From Siphonodentalium dalli (Eukaryota; Mollusca; Scaphopoda; Gadilida; Siphonodentaliidae): a DNA stretch of 64,000 nt. The stretch is from NCBI GenBank assembly GCA_032622095.1, contig CP136065.1:205632151-205696150 (forward strand), given 5' to 3'. Made by a program: the position numbers and the translations under genes. Positions 13,214 through 23,325 of the stretch are shown piece after piece; positions within the stretch are counted from its first letter, which is position 1; the number at the start of each line of letters is the position of its first letter. The notes under the pieces were generated by a model. That model was not told where the DNA came from, searched no databases, and worked only from the letters and a program-made list of their open reading frames with translations.

Positions 13214-13674
13214 ATGTGACCCGCCATATCAAATCCAGTCGTAAGTCGGGATTGTTTTACCTTGTGCCAATGCATTCTCTTATATATGCGAGTCGACAAT
13301 AGCTCGCCTCGCATATATAAGAGAATGAATTGGCCTAACAATGTTTTATCATTTTTGTTAAATATATGTTTCTTACAATTTTTAGGACATAAAATAAAAA
13401 AACATCCATTACACTGCAGGGAGCCCCACACATATATAGAAGCATATAGAAGAGTGTCGTATGCTCGTGTTTGTCTGGGGCTCTGTATGGGTGAAATTAT
13501 AAAATTGTTAATGAATACAAGAAAAAATTATTAAAATTGTAAAAAATTGTTAGGCCAATGCATTCTCTTATATATGCGAGGCGACCTATTGTCGACTCGC
13601 ATATATAAGAGAATGCATTGGCACAGGGTAACAAAATCCCGACTTACGACTGGATTTGATATGGCGGGTCACAT
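13214..13674. mobile_element. GTGACCCGCC-family MITE (copy 1)
   Basis: Inverted ends of about 40 bp begin ATGTGACCCGCCATATC and continue AAATCCAGTCGTAAGTCGGG. Two copies of the shared hairpin (13266-13334 and 13554-13622) lie inside the ends, and a third weak hairpin in the centre joins GGAGCCCCACAC to GTCTGGGGCTC. Target duplication is not clear (AT/TA). Confidence 0.85.
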
Positions 13675-14036
13675 ATTAAGCAGTCTGTTGAACTTATTCT
13701 TAACTTTTCCTAAGGGAACAACTCGTTAACGAATAAGTAAGGAAATGATTAACTGAGATACATAATACATGCTAATGAGGTATATGTCAGATCAACTTAT
13801 CAGAATACCACCAATCTTCAACACCAAATTGTGTCATATTGAAATCCGAAAACTAGCGAAACATGTACATCTCAAAAGCATATGCATGAGAATAGCGAGG
13901 TTCATTTTCACGTATTTTTTAACGTGTAAAGTAATACATGTATTGTCAAATAAACGAACTGACTCACTCGATCCACGAAAAAATATGTTAGTCAAATAGC
14001 CGGCCTTGAATTAATAACAAAGACATCCGCTATGTA

Positions 14037-14248
14037 CAGTAATGCTCTAATTAATCGACCCCTTAACCACAGCAGAATTATGGGTAACTTTTGAGGATTT
14101 AGCTGGAAATATGACTTGTTCCATTCATCGGAAAGCTCTCGGCGAGAGCTTTCCGATGAATGGCAACAAGCCATATTTCCGACTAAATCCTCAAAAGTTA
14201 CCCACAATTCTGCTGTGGTTAAGGGGTCGATTAATTAGAGCATTACTG
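14037..14248. mobile_element. Mariner-like foldback MITE (copy 1)
   Basis: Near-perfect inverted arms of about 100 bp start CAGTAATGCTCTAATTAATC and meet at GAAAGCTCTC. TA lies on both sides. A TA duplication with a CAGT start is the Tc1/mariner pattern. Related copies are at 27961 and 31577. Confidence 0.8.
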
Positions 14249-14649
14249 TACGTACGAATAGACCCTTTACAGCTATAATAGCGCTGCCCGGAGGCTTAGA
14301 AATATAAAGGTGTATAGTTTTGATGCTACTGAATAATAAGACTTCACGCGCCGGATACATTCCAATATCAATATGATAGTAATGCACACCGCAAGCTACA
14401 CGTACCCGAACATCGCTAATACCCAAACGGTTGTTTTACACGTATTATCAGTTCATTGTTTTACAGATACGTAAGAGGCGTTATATATAGGTAATCGATA
14501 TCACTTCCACTGTCGCGGAATTATGACAACAGAGAGATGTTTAGTTTGAAAACATATCTAACTTCGCACGTCAGGCATAACATACTATATATCTGTGTCC
14601 CCGATGCTGGGAAATATTATCCAGTATATATAGTCAGAGAGGTTATGTT

Positions 14650-14871
14650 CACTCTAAATCGCCTTGGGTAAAATTTTACCCAACACAATGGTGCATATAT
14701 AGCTACCCTGCGTAACGGCTGCGTTGAGTAAAAACATTGCCCAACAATGGGTGAAATTTACCCAACGTTCGCATGGTGCTTTTTGCACCATTGTGTTGGG
14801 TACCCAACGTTCGCGTGGTGCTATATGCACCATTGTGTTGCTTAAAATTTTACACAACGCGATTTAGAGTG
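14650..14871. mobile_element. Foldback element with CACTCTAAATCGC ends
   Basis: Inverted ends CACTCTAAATCGC and GCGATTTAGAGTG. Inside are several copies of GGGTAAAATTTTACCC and CACCATTGTGTTGGG-like palindromic blocks. Target duplication is short and unclear. Confidence 0.65.
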
Positions 14872-14879
14872 TTCTATTT

Positions 14880-15115
14880 CCAAATGACAACATAGCGATT
14901 TTGAGAGTTGTCAATGAGACACGAAGCGTGCCATATGAAAGTCAGCATTAAATAAGGCCCCTACTCGTGTGTAATACATTCGCACTCGGCGTTATGTGGA
15001 GTTTATCAACAGACTACAGTTGTTCTACGATAGGCCACGATCTCCCGCCACCGTGGCGAATAGTATAGACTGATATTTCTTGACTGGCGAAGTTAGAAGT
15101 TTTCAATCTATATGA
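14880..15115. repeat. Diverged repeat, partner of 19350-19800
   Basis: Shares with the later segment, in the same order, GAGTTTATC, CTACGAT, TATAGTCTGATATTTCTTGACTGGC-like blocks and a CTACTCGTG motif. The remainder to 15734 is unremarkable DNA downstream of the receptor gene. Confidence 0.55.
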
Positions 15116-15734
15116 CTGACAAAGAGTGAGGGGATATGAAGATATCGTGATCTTATTAAAGCCGAGCAGCATAGGGAAAGGCGATCAAAGCGTAAATATA
15201 GCTGTAAATGTGAAATGTGATGTGCGACATATGTGATCATGAATTCATGCATGTATCAGTGCATGGATGAAGCGGGTGTTCCAACGTCCATTTCAATTAC
15301 AGCACATTGTTGTAACATTTCGCAAGATCACATTTGAAGTGGAAGATCCGTGGCTACCTGATGCAGCGTCTTCAAATTCAGAGTGAAAAATAGTTTTAAC
15401 CGATAATTGATCCCGAGTCTACACTGCGAACGTCATATGGTTATCGAAGACTCACAGACTTTCCCTCGAAGGGATCACTTCTTTCCACATGTGAAATGTA
15501 TCCGACTTTTCGACGACCTTCAAACAGTAGATCATATCATGTATTCCCATTGCACCTTATCCGCATCCAATTATCTTCACAGTTCACTCAGCCGTCAGTA
15601 GACACCATATAACAGTCTGAATACGCATTCATTCGACACGGGCGATAACTCTAACAAGTTCCAGGCATCGTCTGCTTTCAAATTTCGGAGCCATTTTCCC
15701 AGAGTATGAACACACATTATAGAATATATCACAT

Positions 15735-16121
15735 CTATTTTGCCACGAATGTATAGAATCCCCAATATACCATGTTAAATATGATAAACAAAAGCGGGAA
15801 AATCAGCCGGGCATATTTGTCTATAGTATTAACATCATGAATTTTAGGCATTTTAACTTTAATAGATTTCGCCTTCTGCTTAACGTTCGTTAGAAATTTC
15901 TTCCGCTTTGGGTTACTCCCAGTTTTTCGTCTTATAAGGTTATTACACACATAACCCCGCGTGCTGGGATAGGTACTCCGAGGCAAATGTGGCGACATGC
16001 GCAGTGAAGGTGGCATCTCTGATTGTTCCTCCATGTCATAATGAAATGTCTGTTGGTTTCTTAAGCCAAGAATAGGTGACATGCGAACACTCTGCATCTC
16101 TATAGATTCACCATCATCCAT
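15735..16121 (-). CDS. GABA-A receptor beta/LCCH3-like subunit, last exon with M4 and stop
   Basis: The terminal exon encodes the rest of the cytoplasmic M3-M4 loop, M4 and a TAG stop at 15735-15737. It starts in phase 0 after tttcag (16122-16127). About 128 residues: an acidic, Met- and Ser-rich stretch with the repeated motif R-M-S-P, then a Lys/Arg-rich region (KRKKFLTNVKQKAKSIKVK), the conserved pre-M4 block MPKIHDVNTIDKYARL, then M4 (LIFPLLFIIFNMVYWGFY) near residues 104-123 and a short extracellular tail. VNTID and the M4 start match beta-type GABA-A subunits. The whole M3-M4 loop is about 130 residues across the two exons. No clear AATAAA-type signal was found within a few hundred bases downstream on this strand, so the UTR end is not placed. 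Confidence 0.94.
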   Translation of the reverse strand: MDDGESIEMQSVRMSPILGLRNQQTFHYDMEEQSEMPPSLRMSPHLPRSTYPSTRGYVCNNLIRRKTGSNPKRKKFLTNVKQKAKSIKVKMPKIHDVNTIDKYARLIFPLLFIIFNMVYWGFYTFVAK

Positions 16122-16185
16122 CTGAAATTATAACAGGAACCACGTGATCTAATGTCGTTATCGTGACATGAAGTGTATATCTTAA

Positions 16186-16376
16186 CCATTTCATGACGCG
16201 GGAGCCGAGCTGGTGTAGCATTAAAGATCCTGTGCCAGTGCATTCTCTTATATATCGTATATAAGAGAATGCACTGGCTTACAAGGTCAAGGTAAATTGT
16301 TAGGCCAATGTAGTATCTTATATATGCGAGGCTCCCTAAGGGAGACTCGCTTATATATGATAATGCATTGGCACAA
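16186..16376. mobile_element. Truncated TTAA MITE, CATGGCGG family
   Basis: TTAA at 16182-16185 then CCATTTCATGACGCGGGAGC, GATCCTGTGCCAGTGCATTC and two hairpins. The right terminal block is missing. Lies just 5' (plus strand) of the last exon's acceptor. Confidence 0.65.
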
Positions 16377-16536
16377 TGAACTGTTCAGAGGCTAGGTCAA
16401 CTCTCTAAAATATGTTTTTATCAGATTATCCACAGGTTTTATGTCCTGCGAATCAACGAGAAATATTAGTGATGTTTCGCAACTCGCGGAAAAAGTTACG
16501 ACTAAGTTTAACTAATCGTAGTCTTAAAATTATGTA

Positions 16537-16870
16537 GGGTAGTCGGTAGCCGAGAGGAGAGGTAGCGTACTGGTCTCTCGTGCTAGCGGACCGGGGGATC
16601 AGAATTCGGTCAGATACCATGTTTGTCAGGCTGAAAAGTCTCATTCGAGATCACAAAATAAAGATTCGTATGCAAAATGCCGACTTGTCCAGGTATGTTG
16701 TCGTGGTGCAGTACGCTGTCCGATCAGGCGCTGACATTAATGGCTGATCCGTGTAACCGCCTCGGTTTGTGCACGTTAAAGAACACTACTGGAGTCACCA
16801 CAGGGTTATCAAGTTACCCGGCCGTGGTTGCACCTGGACCAGTCAAAAACCGTCAGGCTCATGCATATGG
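16537..16870 (+). mobile_element. tRNA-derived SINE
   Basis: The head resembles a tRNA gene, with an A box-like GGTAGCCGAGAGG near 16545 and a weaker B box-like ATCAGAATTCGG near 16600. The body contains GTGCACGTTAAAGAACAC, a segment seen in marine invertebrate SINEs. The head is not a functional tRNA: no cloverleaf could be completed. Confidence 0.6.
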
Positions 16871-17689
16871 ACATATCTACAGGTACATATACAGCCAAAA
16901 CAATTCGTTTCGCAAAAATAAGGACGACGATTAGGGAACACGGTAATGAATGGCTAATCGTGCGCAGTGTGATTTTCGCTTTGCACGATCTAACAGATTA
17001 AGCACAACGCTCACAATTATCTGTTATTCAATCGGCCAATTGAGGATTGTTGTCCGAGGCTTGATAAGTGATGGATGTATGATACCACAAATTAATTGAC
17101 TGAGTGTATATCTTTAAATGAAGTGTTTGGTACGAATCGGAGAAATTGATAGCCTGTTTGTTGTCACCAGTTAGGAAATCTCGGCTAAGAGCGCATAATT
17201 TGACGAGAACGTGCGCACAGTTTGATGACGTAGTACCCTAAATGTATAGTCGCAACTCTATCCGTGAGTTTTGCGAAACATCTCTATTATGAGACTTTAA
17301 CGGGAATACATGCCAGTGCAGGCTGAAATCGCCGAATCCGAATATCGCCATATTCATTCTCAGCAAAACAAGATCGTCAAATTATGATGTCATTTGTGGC
17401 CATCCATAATCCATTGTGCATATTTCTTTGAATTTTGCGTCGATCCATCAAAATCATTATTCTGCTCAATAAATTTCCAAATTCGCCTTCCCATGACACT
17501 GTTTCATAGCTTGAAACAATGTATTACGCACATGCAGAAGAGTTCAAAACAAGTATTTCTCGATAAAAATAATTCAATCACACACCGTACATGTACTACT
17601 ATATACCGATTTTTTCTCTTTGATAACTTCATCGTGGATGATAATCCTGAATGGGCAATGTACTGATTCTTCAAAGTTCACATTGATGT

Positions 17690-18376
17690 ACCATGAAAGT
17701 TACATACTACATATCATCACTGCTGTTTGAGTTATATGGGCGTGGAAATCGCGTGTTTACCATGAAAGTTATACACTTCATATCATTACCCGAAGTTTGG
17801 GTTGTATGGCCATGGAGATACCGTGTTTACCATGAAAGTTACACATTCAATATCATCACTGCTGTTTGAATTATATGGGCGTGGAAATCACGTGTTTACC
17901 ATGAAAGTTACACACTTCTTATCATTATCCGATGTTTTTTATTATATGGACATGGAGACACCGTGTTTACCATGAAAGTTACACACTTCTTATCATTATC
18001 CGATGTTTTTTATTATATGGACACGAAGACACCTAATTGTTTACAATGAAAGTTACACACTAATACCATTACCTGATGTTTTTTATTATATGGACATGGA
18101 GACACCGTGTTTACCATGAAAGTTACACACTTATTATCATTATCCGATATTTGGTTTATATGGACACGAAGACACCTAATTGTTTACAATGAAAGTTACA
18201 CACTAATACCATTCATTACCTGATGTTTGAGTTATATGGGCGCAGGAAATCGCGTGTTTGCAAGGGAAGTTACACACTTAATGTCACCACCTGATGTTAC
18301 ATGGGCGTGGACATCGCGTGTGTAACAGGAAAGTTACACACTTATTGCCATTACCTGATGTTTGAGTTGTATGGGC
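17690..18376. repeat. 70-bp minisatellite abutting the M2-M3 exon
   Basis: About ten diverged copies of a roughly 70-bp unit (63-74 bp) run on the plus strand, each starting ACCATGAAAGTTACACAC or a variant and continuing CATTACCTGATGTTTGAG and ATATGGGCGTGG. The last unit enters the exon at 18355-18376. On the minus strand each unit contains a version of CATCAG/GTAATG, the donor of that exon, intact near 18210 and altered in several others. The array fills a third of the 2.2-kb intron between the last two exons. Confidence 0.9.
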
Positions 18377-18620
18377 CTTTCTTCTTCCTGGTGATTATTC
18401 TGTTTCATATGAGCCTGTCTTTCTCGTAAGCGCTTGGCTTTCCGTTTTGCTCTAGCATTCCAGTATGTATAGTTCACCGCGGCATATTCAAGCAACGCAG
18501 CAAATACGAATACGAAACACATCACTAAGTATATGTCTATAGCTTTAACGTATGAGATCCTTGGCAACGACGCTCGCACACCGTTGCTGATCGTTGTCAT
18601 GGTGAGCACGGTTGTGATAC
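18355..18620 (-). CDS. GABA-A receptor beta/LCCH3-like subunit, M2-M3 exon
   Basis: The exon completes the Gly of M2 and reads [20 protein letters not shown], then [20 protein letters not shown], then [13 protein letters not shown], followed by a very basic start of the M3-M4 loop ([14 protein letters not shown]) and a Gln-rich stretch. M2 lines the pore (6' Thr, 9' Leu) and M3 follows. VKAIDIYL and EYAAVNY are typical of beta-type subunits. The acceptor is ttccag (18621-18626). The donor chosen is CAG/GTAATG at 18354, which gives a phase 0 end that fits the phase 0 start of the last exon. The 3' boundary is the least certain: the last 20 or so exon bases and the donor match the unit of the minisatellite at 17690-18376, so related donor-like sites recur downstream. 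The 5' part is certain. Confidence 0.9.
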
Positions 18621-18820
18621 CTGGAAAATACATATATGAATAAATTGTCTATGAAACACTCGCAGTGATTAGATTGCCTGTCATCCTCTACCGTTCTACG
18701 ACCATTCACATACGCTAGTTATGTTCAGCCACATGTATACGTGTAACTTGTAACTTGGCAACTTAAATCACCCGACTGACTTGACCAGTTCGTCTACACA
18801 TACACGGTCAAACCGTTTAA

Positions 18821-19299
18821 AGGTACTCAATCCGTAAAGAGGGTCCCCATCTCAACAGATTCCAACAACAACAATCCGATCAGAGGGTCCTATATTACTA
18901 TTTCTTTGGCTTTGGGGGTAAACAATATTTGATTCGAGTCGAGGAACCCATCAAACAAAGCTCAGAGTTATTAGATATTGATTTTTGAAATTTGTTAATT
19001 GCTCGAGATGAGTACTAATAACTGCCGTCAATTTGGTAACCTGCTCGAGATTTTACGCCAAAACTCTATTCAAACAGACAAGGATGGATAACACTATAAT
19101 CAAGTGGTAATAATATCGAAATTTTGACTGTCTTCTGGGCCAGAAAGAATTCCCGATAATGAAAAATAATAGATTTATAAAATCGATATCTAACAAATCT
19201 GAGCTTTGATGGGTGACTTCCTCGACTCGAATCAAATATTTTTAACCCCCGAAGCCATTGAAATAGTAATTGAGAGGAGTTTTATCTGATTGAGTACCT
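18821..19299. mobile_element. TTAA foldback MITE with AGGTACTCAATC ends
   Basis: TTAA at 18817-18820 and 19300-19303. Long imperfect arms share AGGTACTCAATC, TATTTGATTCGAGTCGAGGA and TTAGATAT. The AGG start next to TTAA resembles the elements at 59607 and 60052. Confidence 0.82.
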
Positions 19300-19349
19300 T
19301 TAAAAGTTTTGTGTCCAAAACTTGTAGCAACGAGTATGTTTTATTTCAA

Positions 19350-19800
19350 AACGAAGTCCGTGAAACATTCACAGCAATATACTTGGTTGACAATGAGCCA
19401 CGGAACGTACCATTTTAAAGACAACATCACATAATACCGCTACTCGTGATTAATATTTACACTTGGTGTTGTATCGAGTTTATCTACAAACTATATTTGG
19501 TCTACGATTGTTAACAAACTTGAGTTTAGTGTGCCCGTCATTTGCAGAATGAGGTCCCCAGCGGGTGAAGTTAGTGACGCTATCCCGCATAGCGGGCTAG
19601 CATCACCTAATTCACCCTCTGGGAGCTCAATCTGCATGGCCTCATCTGCTATGGGAGACCTTTAGGCTCAGATTAAAGTTCCCAAATGGTGAATAGTGTG
19701 ATGTACATCCATTGGGAACCTCGATTATGCAAAGTGTCGAAAAGTATAGTCTGATATTTCTTGACTGGCTAAGTTATAACTTTTACAATCTATAAATCTC
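19350..19800. repeat. Diverged repeat interrupted by a hairpin insert
   Basis: Copy of the segment at 14880-15115, interrupted from about 19510 to 19735 by a block with a strong inverted repeat (CCAGCGGGTGAAGTTAG against CTAATTCACCCTCTGG, about 19556-19632), likely a later MITE insertion. Confidence 0.55.
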
Positions 19801-19889
19801 TCTATTGAGATGCATAGACATTTACAATTTCCCCCTAAAATTTGGGTTTATAGAGTATCACAACTTGATCCACAGGCGGTGTATATACG

Positions 19890-20790
19890 TATTATACGGG
19901 AGACATATATATTCAAAAGATTCAAAAGAAAGCGAAGACAGAAATTTCCATTGGTTTCCATGACAGCCACCAAGATACATTGAATTTACTTCTATGAAAC
20001 TGACAGGGCTCAATTGAACCTCCGACAAGCTAACAATCTTCATCCAAAAACTATATCACCGTTCATCTATTCATATTTCAGTGAGAACATCCGGTATACG
20101 TGTATATGACCATATATTGGGGTGGTATATATGGCTATATAATATAATAATGAAATACTATACCTATCTATATCGTTTGTTTACTATATAAGTATCCATT
20201 TTAGTTTCATTAATTGTCAAACATGATGCTATATATGGTACATGTATATGTGTGGAATATTATAATCCCACAACCTTGATCGTGTAATTAGTAGTGCTTT
20301 AGCAATATTTACAGAGGTTGTAATTGAGTATATTTGTAGGTCTTCAAAATTGTCACGGTAGCGCGATATGCACACTTCAGCAAATATCCCAGTTAAAATG
20401 CAAACGCTATCGGCAGAATCGCTAACGAAGTTTAAAATATCGTCGACCCAGAACAGATCATACACAGTGGCAGTGATTGGTTTTACGGGCGCTTAATCAG
20501 ATATGGTATGGCGGATTTAACCCTTCGAAATCGATTTGAAAGATGACACATCATCCATAATTGCGATTCCCTGTTTGTTCCAGATAGTGCAGCAACTTTA
20601 ATTTGTGCATACATTTTGGTAAATTGCGCCAGAAGAAACACATTTTCCATAGGTGTAGGGAGAAAAAGATACTCAATATTCAGAAGAAATCGAAGACAGG
20701 AATTCCATTTGTTTCCATGGCAGCCACATTGAATTTACTTCTATCGAATGGACATGGCTCATTTGAAACTCCAAATTATGCCATGGGCGA
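19890..20790. repeat. Direct repeat pair
   Basis: Segments 19910-20040 and 20665-20785 share GAAGACAG, TTTCCATGGCAGCCAC-like and TTGAATTTACTTCTAT blocks in order. Between them is unique AT-rich DNA. Origin unknown. Confidence 0.55.
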
Positions 20791-20915
20791 ATAAGATAGG
20801 TTGGTAAATATATACGAAATGTCGATCTAACTCCCGGTTAAACAAGAGCATACCATTCACTCCCGGTTTTGTGATTCAACCTATGGTGTTTTGTGATTTC
20901 ATTTAGTTTCTGTAA

Positions 20916-21300
20916 ATGTGACCCGCCATATCAAATCCAGTTGTAAGTCGAGATTGTTTTACCCTGTGCCAATGCGTTCTCTTATATATGCGAGTCGACC
21001 ATAGGTCGCCTCGCATATATAAGAGAATGCATTGGCCTAACAATTTGTTATCATTTTTTTAAAATAAATGTTTCTTACAGTTTTTAGGACATAAAATAAA
21101 AAACATCCATTACCCTGCAGGGAGCCCCACACATATATGTTTGTCTGGGGCTCTGTATGGGTGAAATTATAAAATTGTTAAAGAATACAAGAAAAAATTG
21201 TAAAAAATTGTTAGGCCAATGCATTCATATATAAGAGAATGCATTGGCACAGGGTAAAAAAAATCCCGACTTACGACTGGATTTGATATGGCGGGTTACA
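20916..21300. mobile_element. GTGACCCGCC-family MITE (copy 2, shortened)
   Basis: Same ends as the copy at 13214. The first hairpin is complete (20967-21035) and the second is collapsed to AATGCATTCATATATAAG. About 75 bp shorter than the full element. Confidence 0.82.
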
Positions 21301-21960
21301 AATATGTTATTTCTGTTAAAAAAATATCACCGAATTTCGACTTTTCAGTCATCACCCTTTGAAATTCATCAGTACACATAGTTCATGGAAATTATACAAT
21401 CCAATGCAATAGCAGGCCTCAAGTATTTCGATTTTCCAGCTGTAAGGAATTAATATGTCACAGGGGATGGAACAATTTATCACGTGATTGCTACCCATAT
21501 ATAGGTCTGGGATATAAGCGATGCAATTTGCCTTTCTATAAGCTATTAATTAAGAACGGTCGTGGAATCAGTGTCACGTCAGTCGACGTACATCCCTGGA
21601 TTCTCTGTCCAATTCCCCGCGACACGCCGACGAACGTACTTTCTGTGGACAACAGAGGGCGCTATCTATACGACAGGATCAGTAAATAAATGAAAGTTTG
21701 TGACGACTGGACCCTCTCCGCAGGCTTAGAGAATTACGATTTCAATGAATATCCATTGCGCAGGGTCTGTCATCATCGCTCTTGATGGTATAGACCCCGT
21801 CACGTGACGATAAAGACCTTATCGCATATGTGAATTCCAAGTCGGTCACCATATATACACGCTATTATTACGCCACATGATGGTGTAAGTTGTTTCGGAG
21901 ATTTTGATTTCCTGTGGTCGACTGGGCGAATGTATTGTGAGAGATTTTTTTTGTACCTTA

Positions 21961-22130
21961 CTCAACCGTACCGATATAATCACGTAGATGCTGAAATTGT
22001 AAAGTTAACACCACCGGTGTATAATATGTTTTTGAAAATATGACTCAATCGTATCGATGGAGTCATGACAGGCTGAAATTGTAAACTTAAAGTCACCGGT
22101 GTAATAATATGTTGTGAAAATATAAATAAT
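21961..22130. repeat. Tandem duplication, about 90 bp
   Basis: Two copies share CTCAACCGTA/CTCAATCGTA, GCTGAAATTGTAAA and CACCGGTGTA.ATAATATG. Confidence 0.7.
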
Positions 22131-22599
22131 CTGATAGCCTGAAAATAATGTATAACCCATTGGGAGCCCCTGGTTTTTAATAAGAGTGCGCATGCCTGTT
22201 CTGTTGGAGTAATCGCGATCTTTTATTTTCTGGTCATCAAGTCAAAATTGTATCGTATACACACTGTGTTTGTACCGATGCATGTATCGTGACTCGATGC
22301 GTTTTCGTGGTCATATAGGCCCTACATAAGATATGATCACGAAAACGAGCAGTCGCGAAATATGATAGAATCGTACACTCACTTTCAATAGTATAGATTC
22401 TCTTAATCTGCCGCGGATTTCCCAAAAATTGTACTTTCATTTTCAATAGGATTCTCCGAATTTTCACTTTTACTTTTCATTTTTACCTCGCAAAGCGACC
22501 TTAGTTGACACATATATATATGACACACTGGCTGAGTCCATGACAAATAGTTGATATATAGCATTGCTTCTTTCATTTAATTAAAGCTCACCTCCCTAT

Positions 22600-23325
22600 T
22601 TGCGGAGATCACTTTGCGGAAGTCCCCGAATTCGCGGATGCCTCTAAAATGGGTGATGTAGATTTTAATGGGGGAACGGGTGCGTATATGTCAATTGATA
22701 CGTATCTTGAACAAATAACGACACGACCATCACAATAGAGGTCTAGCTGTTCTATCAATTATATATGCGCCGAGTTCACTTGGTACAAATCAAACGGCGA
22801 TAAATATTCTCGTGTGTCAGAAGGACTCCTTAAAGTTGTGAATAAGATGAAGAATATTTATTAGATGTTATTTATTTATTAAGTCAATCAAATAATGTTA
22901 TTCATTAGTTATATATATATATACACTCCCGGAGATTGCTGCGCGGGTATCCTGATCACGCAAATTAAATCGCGGAGATCCCCTAAAATGGGCAAATTAT
23001 GTTGATTTTAATGAGGGAACGGCTGCGAATATGTCAATTGATACGTATTTTAAACAAATAACGACACGATCATCATAATAGAGGTCTGTTCTATCAATTA
23101 TATATGCGCCGAGTTCACTTGGTGCAAATCAAACGGCGGATAATTAAACATTCTCATGTGCCAGAAGGACTCCTTAAAGTTGTGAATAAGATGAAGAATA
23201 TTTATTAGATGTTATTTAACAAGTCAAATAATATAATTTGATTGACTTGGTAAATAACATCTAATAAATATTTTTCATCTTATTCACAACTTTAAGGGAG
23301 TCTTTCTGGCACACGAGAATATTAT
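22600..23325. repeat. Tandem duplication followed by inverted copy
   Basis: Segments 22600-22890 and 22925-23220 are direct copies sharing TATGTCAATTGATACGTAT, ATGCGCCGAGTTCACTTGGT and GAAGGACTCCTTAAAGTTG. The end of the unit recurs inverted at 23240-23320, giving a long potential hairpin around 23230. Confidence 0.75.

Larger units (their letters stand above)
16122..18354 (-). other. Last intron (2.2 kb)
   Basis: Intron between the M2-M3 exon and the terminal exon. From the 5' side it contains the 70-bp minisatellite, an unremarkable AT-rich stretch (about 16880-17690), a tRNA-derived SINE (16537-16870) and a truncated TTAA MITE (16186-16376). No other exon was recognised. Confidence 0.8.

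Noticed and set aside
16537-16620. tRNA gene
   Set aside because: A and B box-like motifs are present but no full cloverleaf can be completed; the SINE body follows directly.
17690-18376. CRISPR-like regular array
   Set aside because: The units are contiguous diverged tandem copies without unique spacers, in an animal intron.
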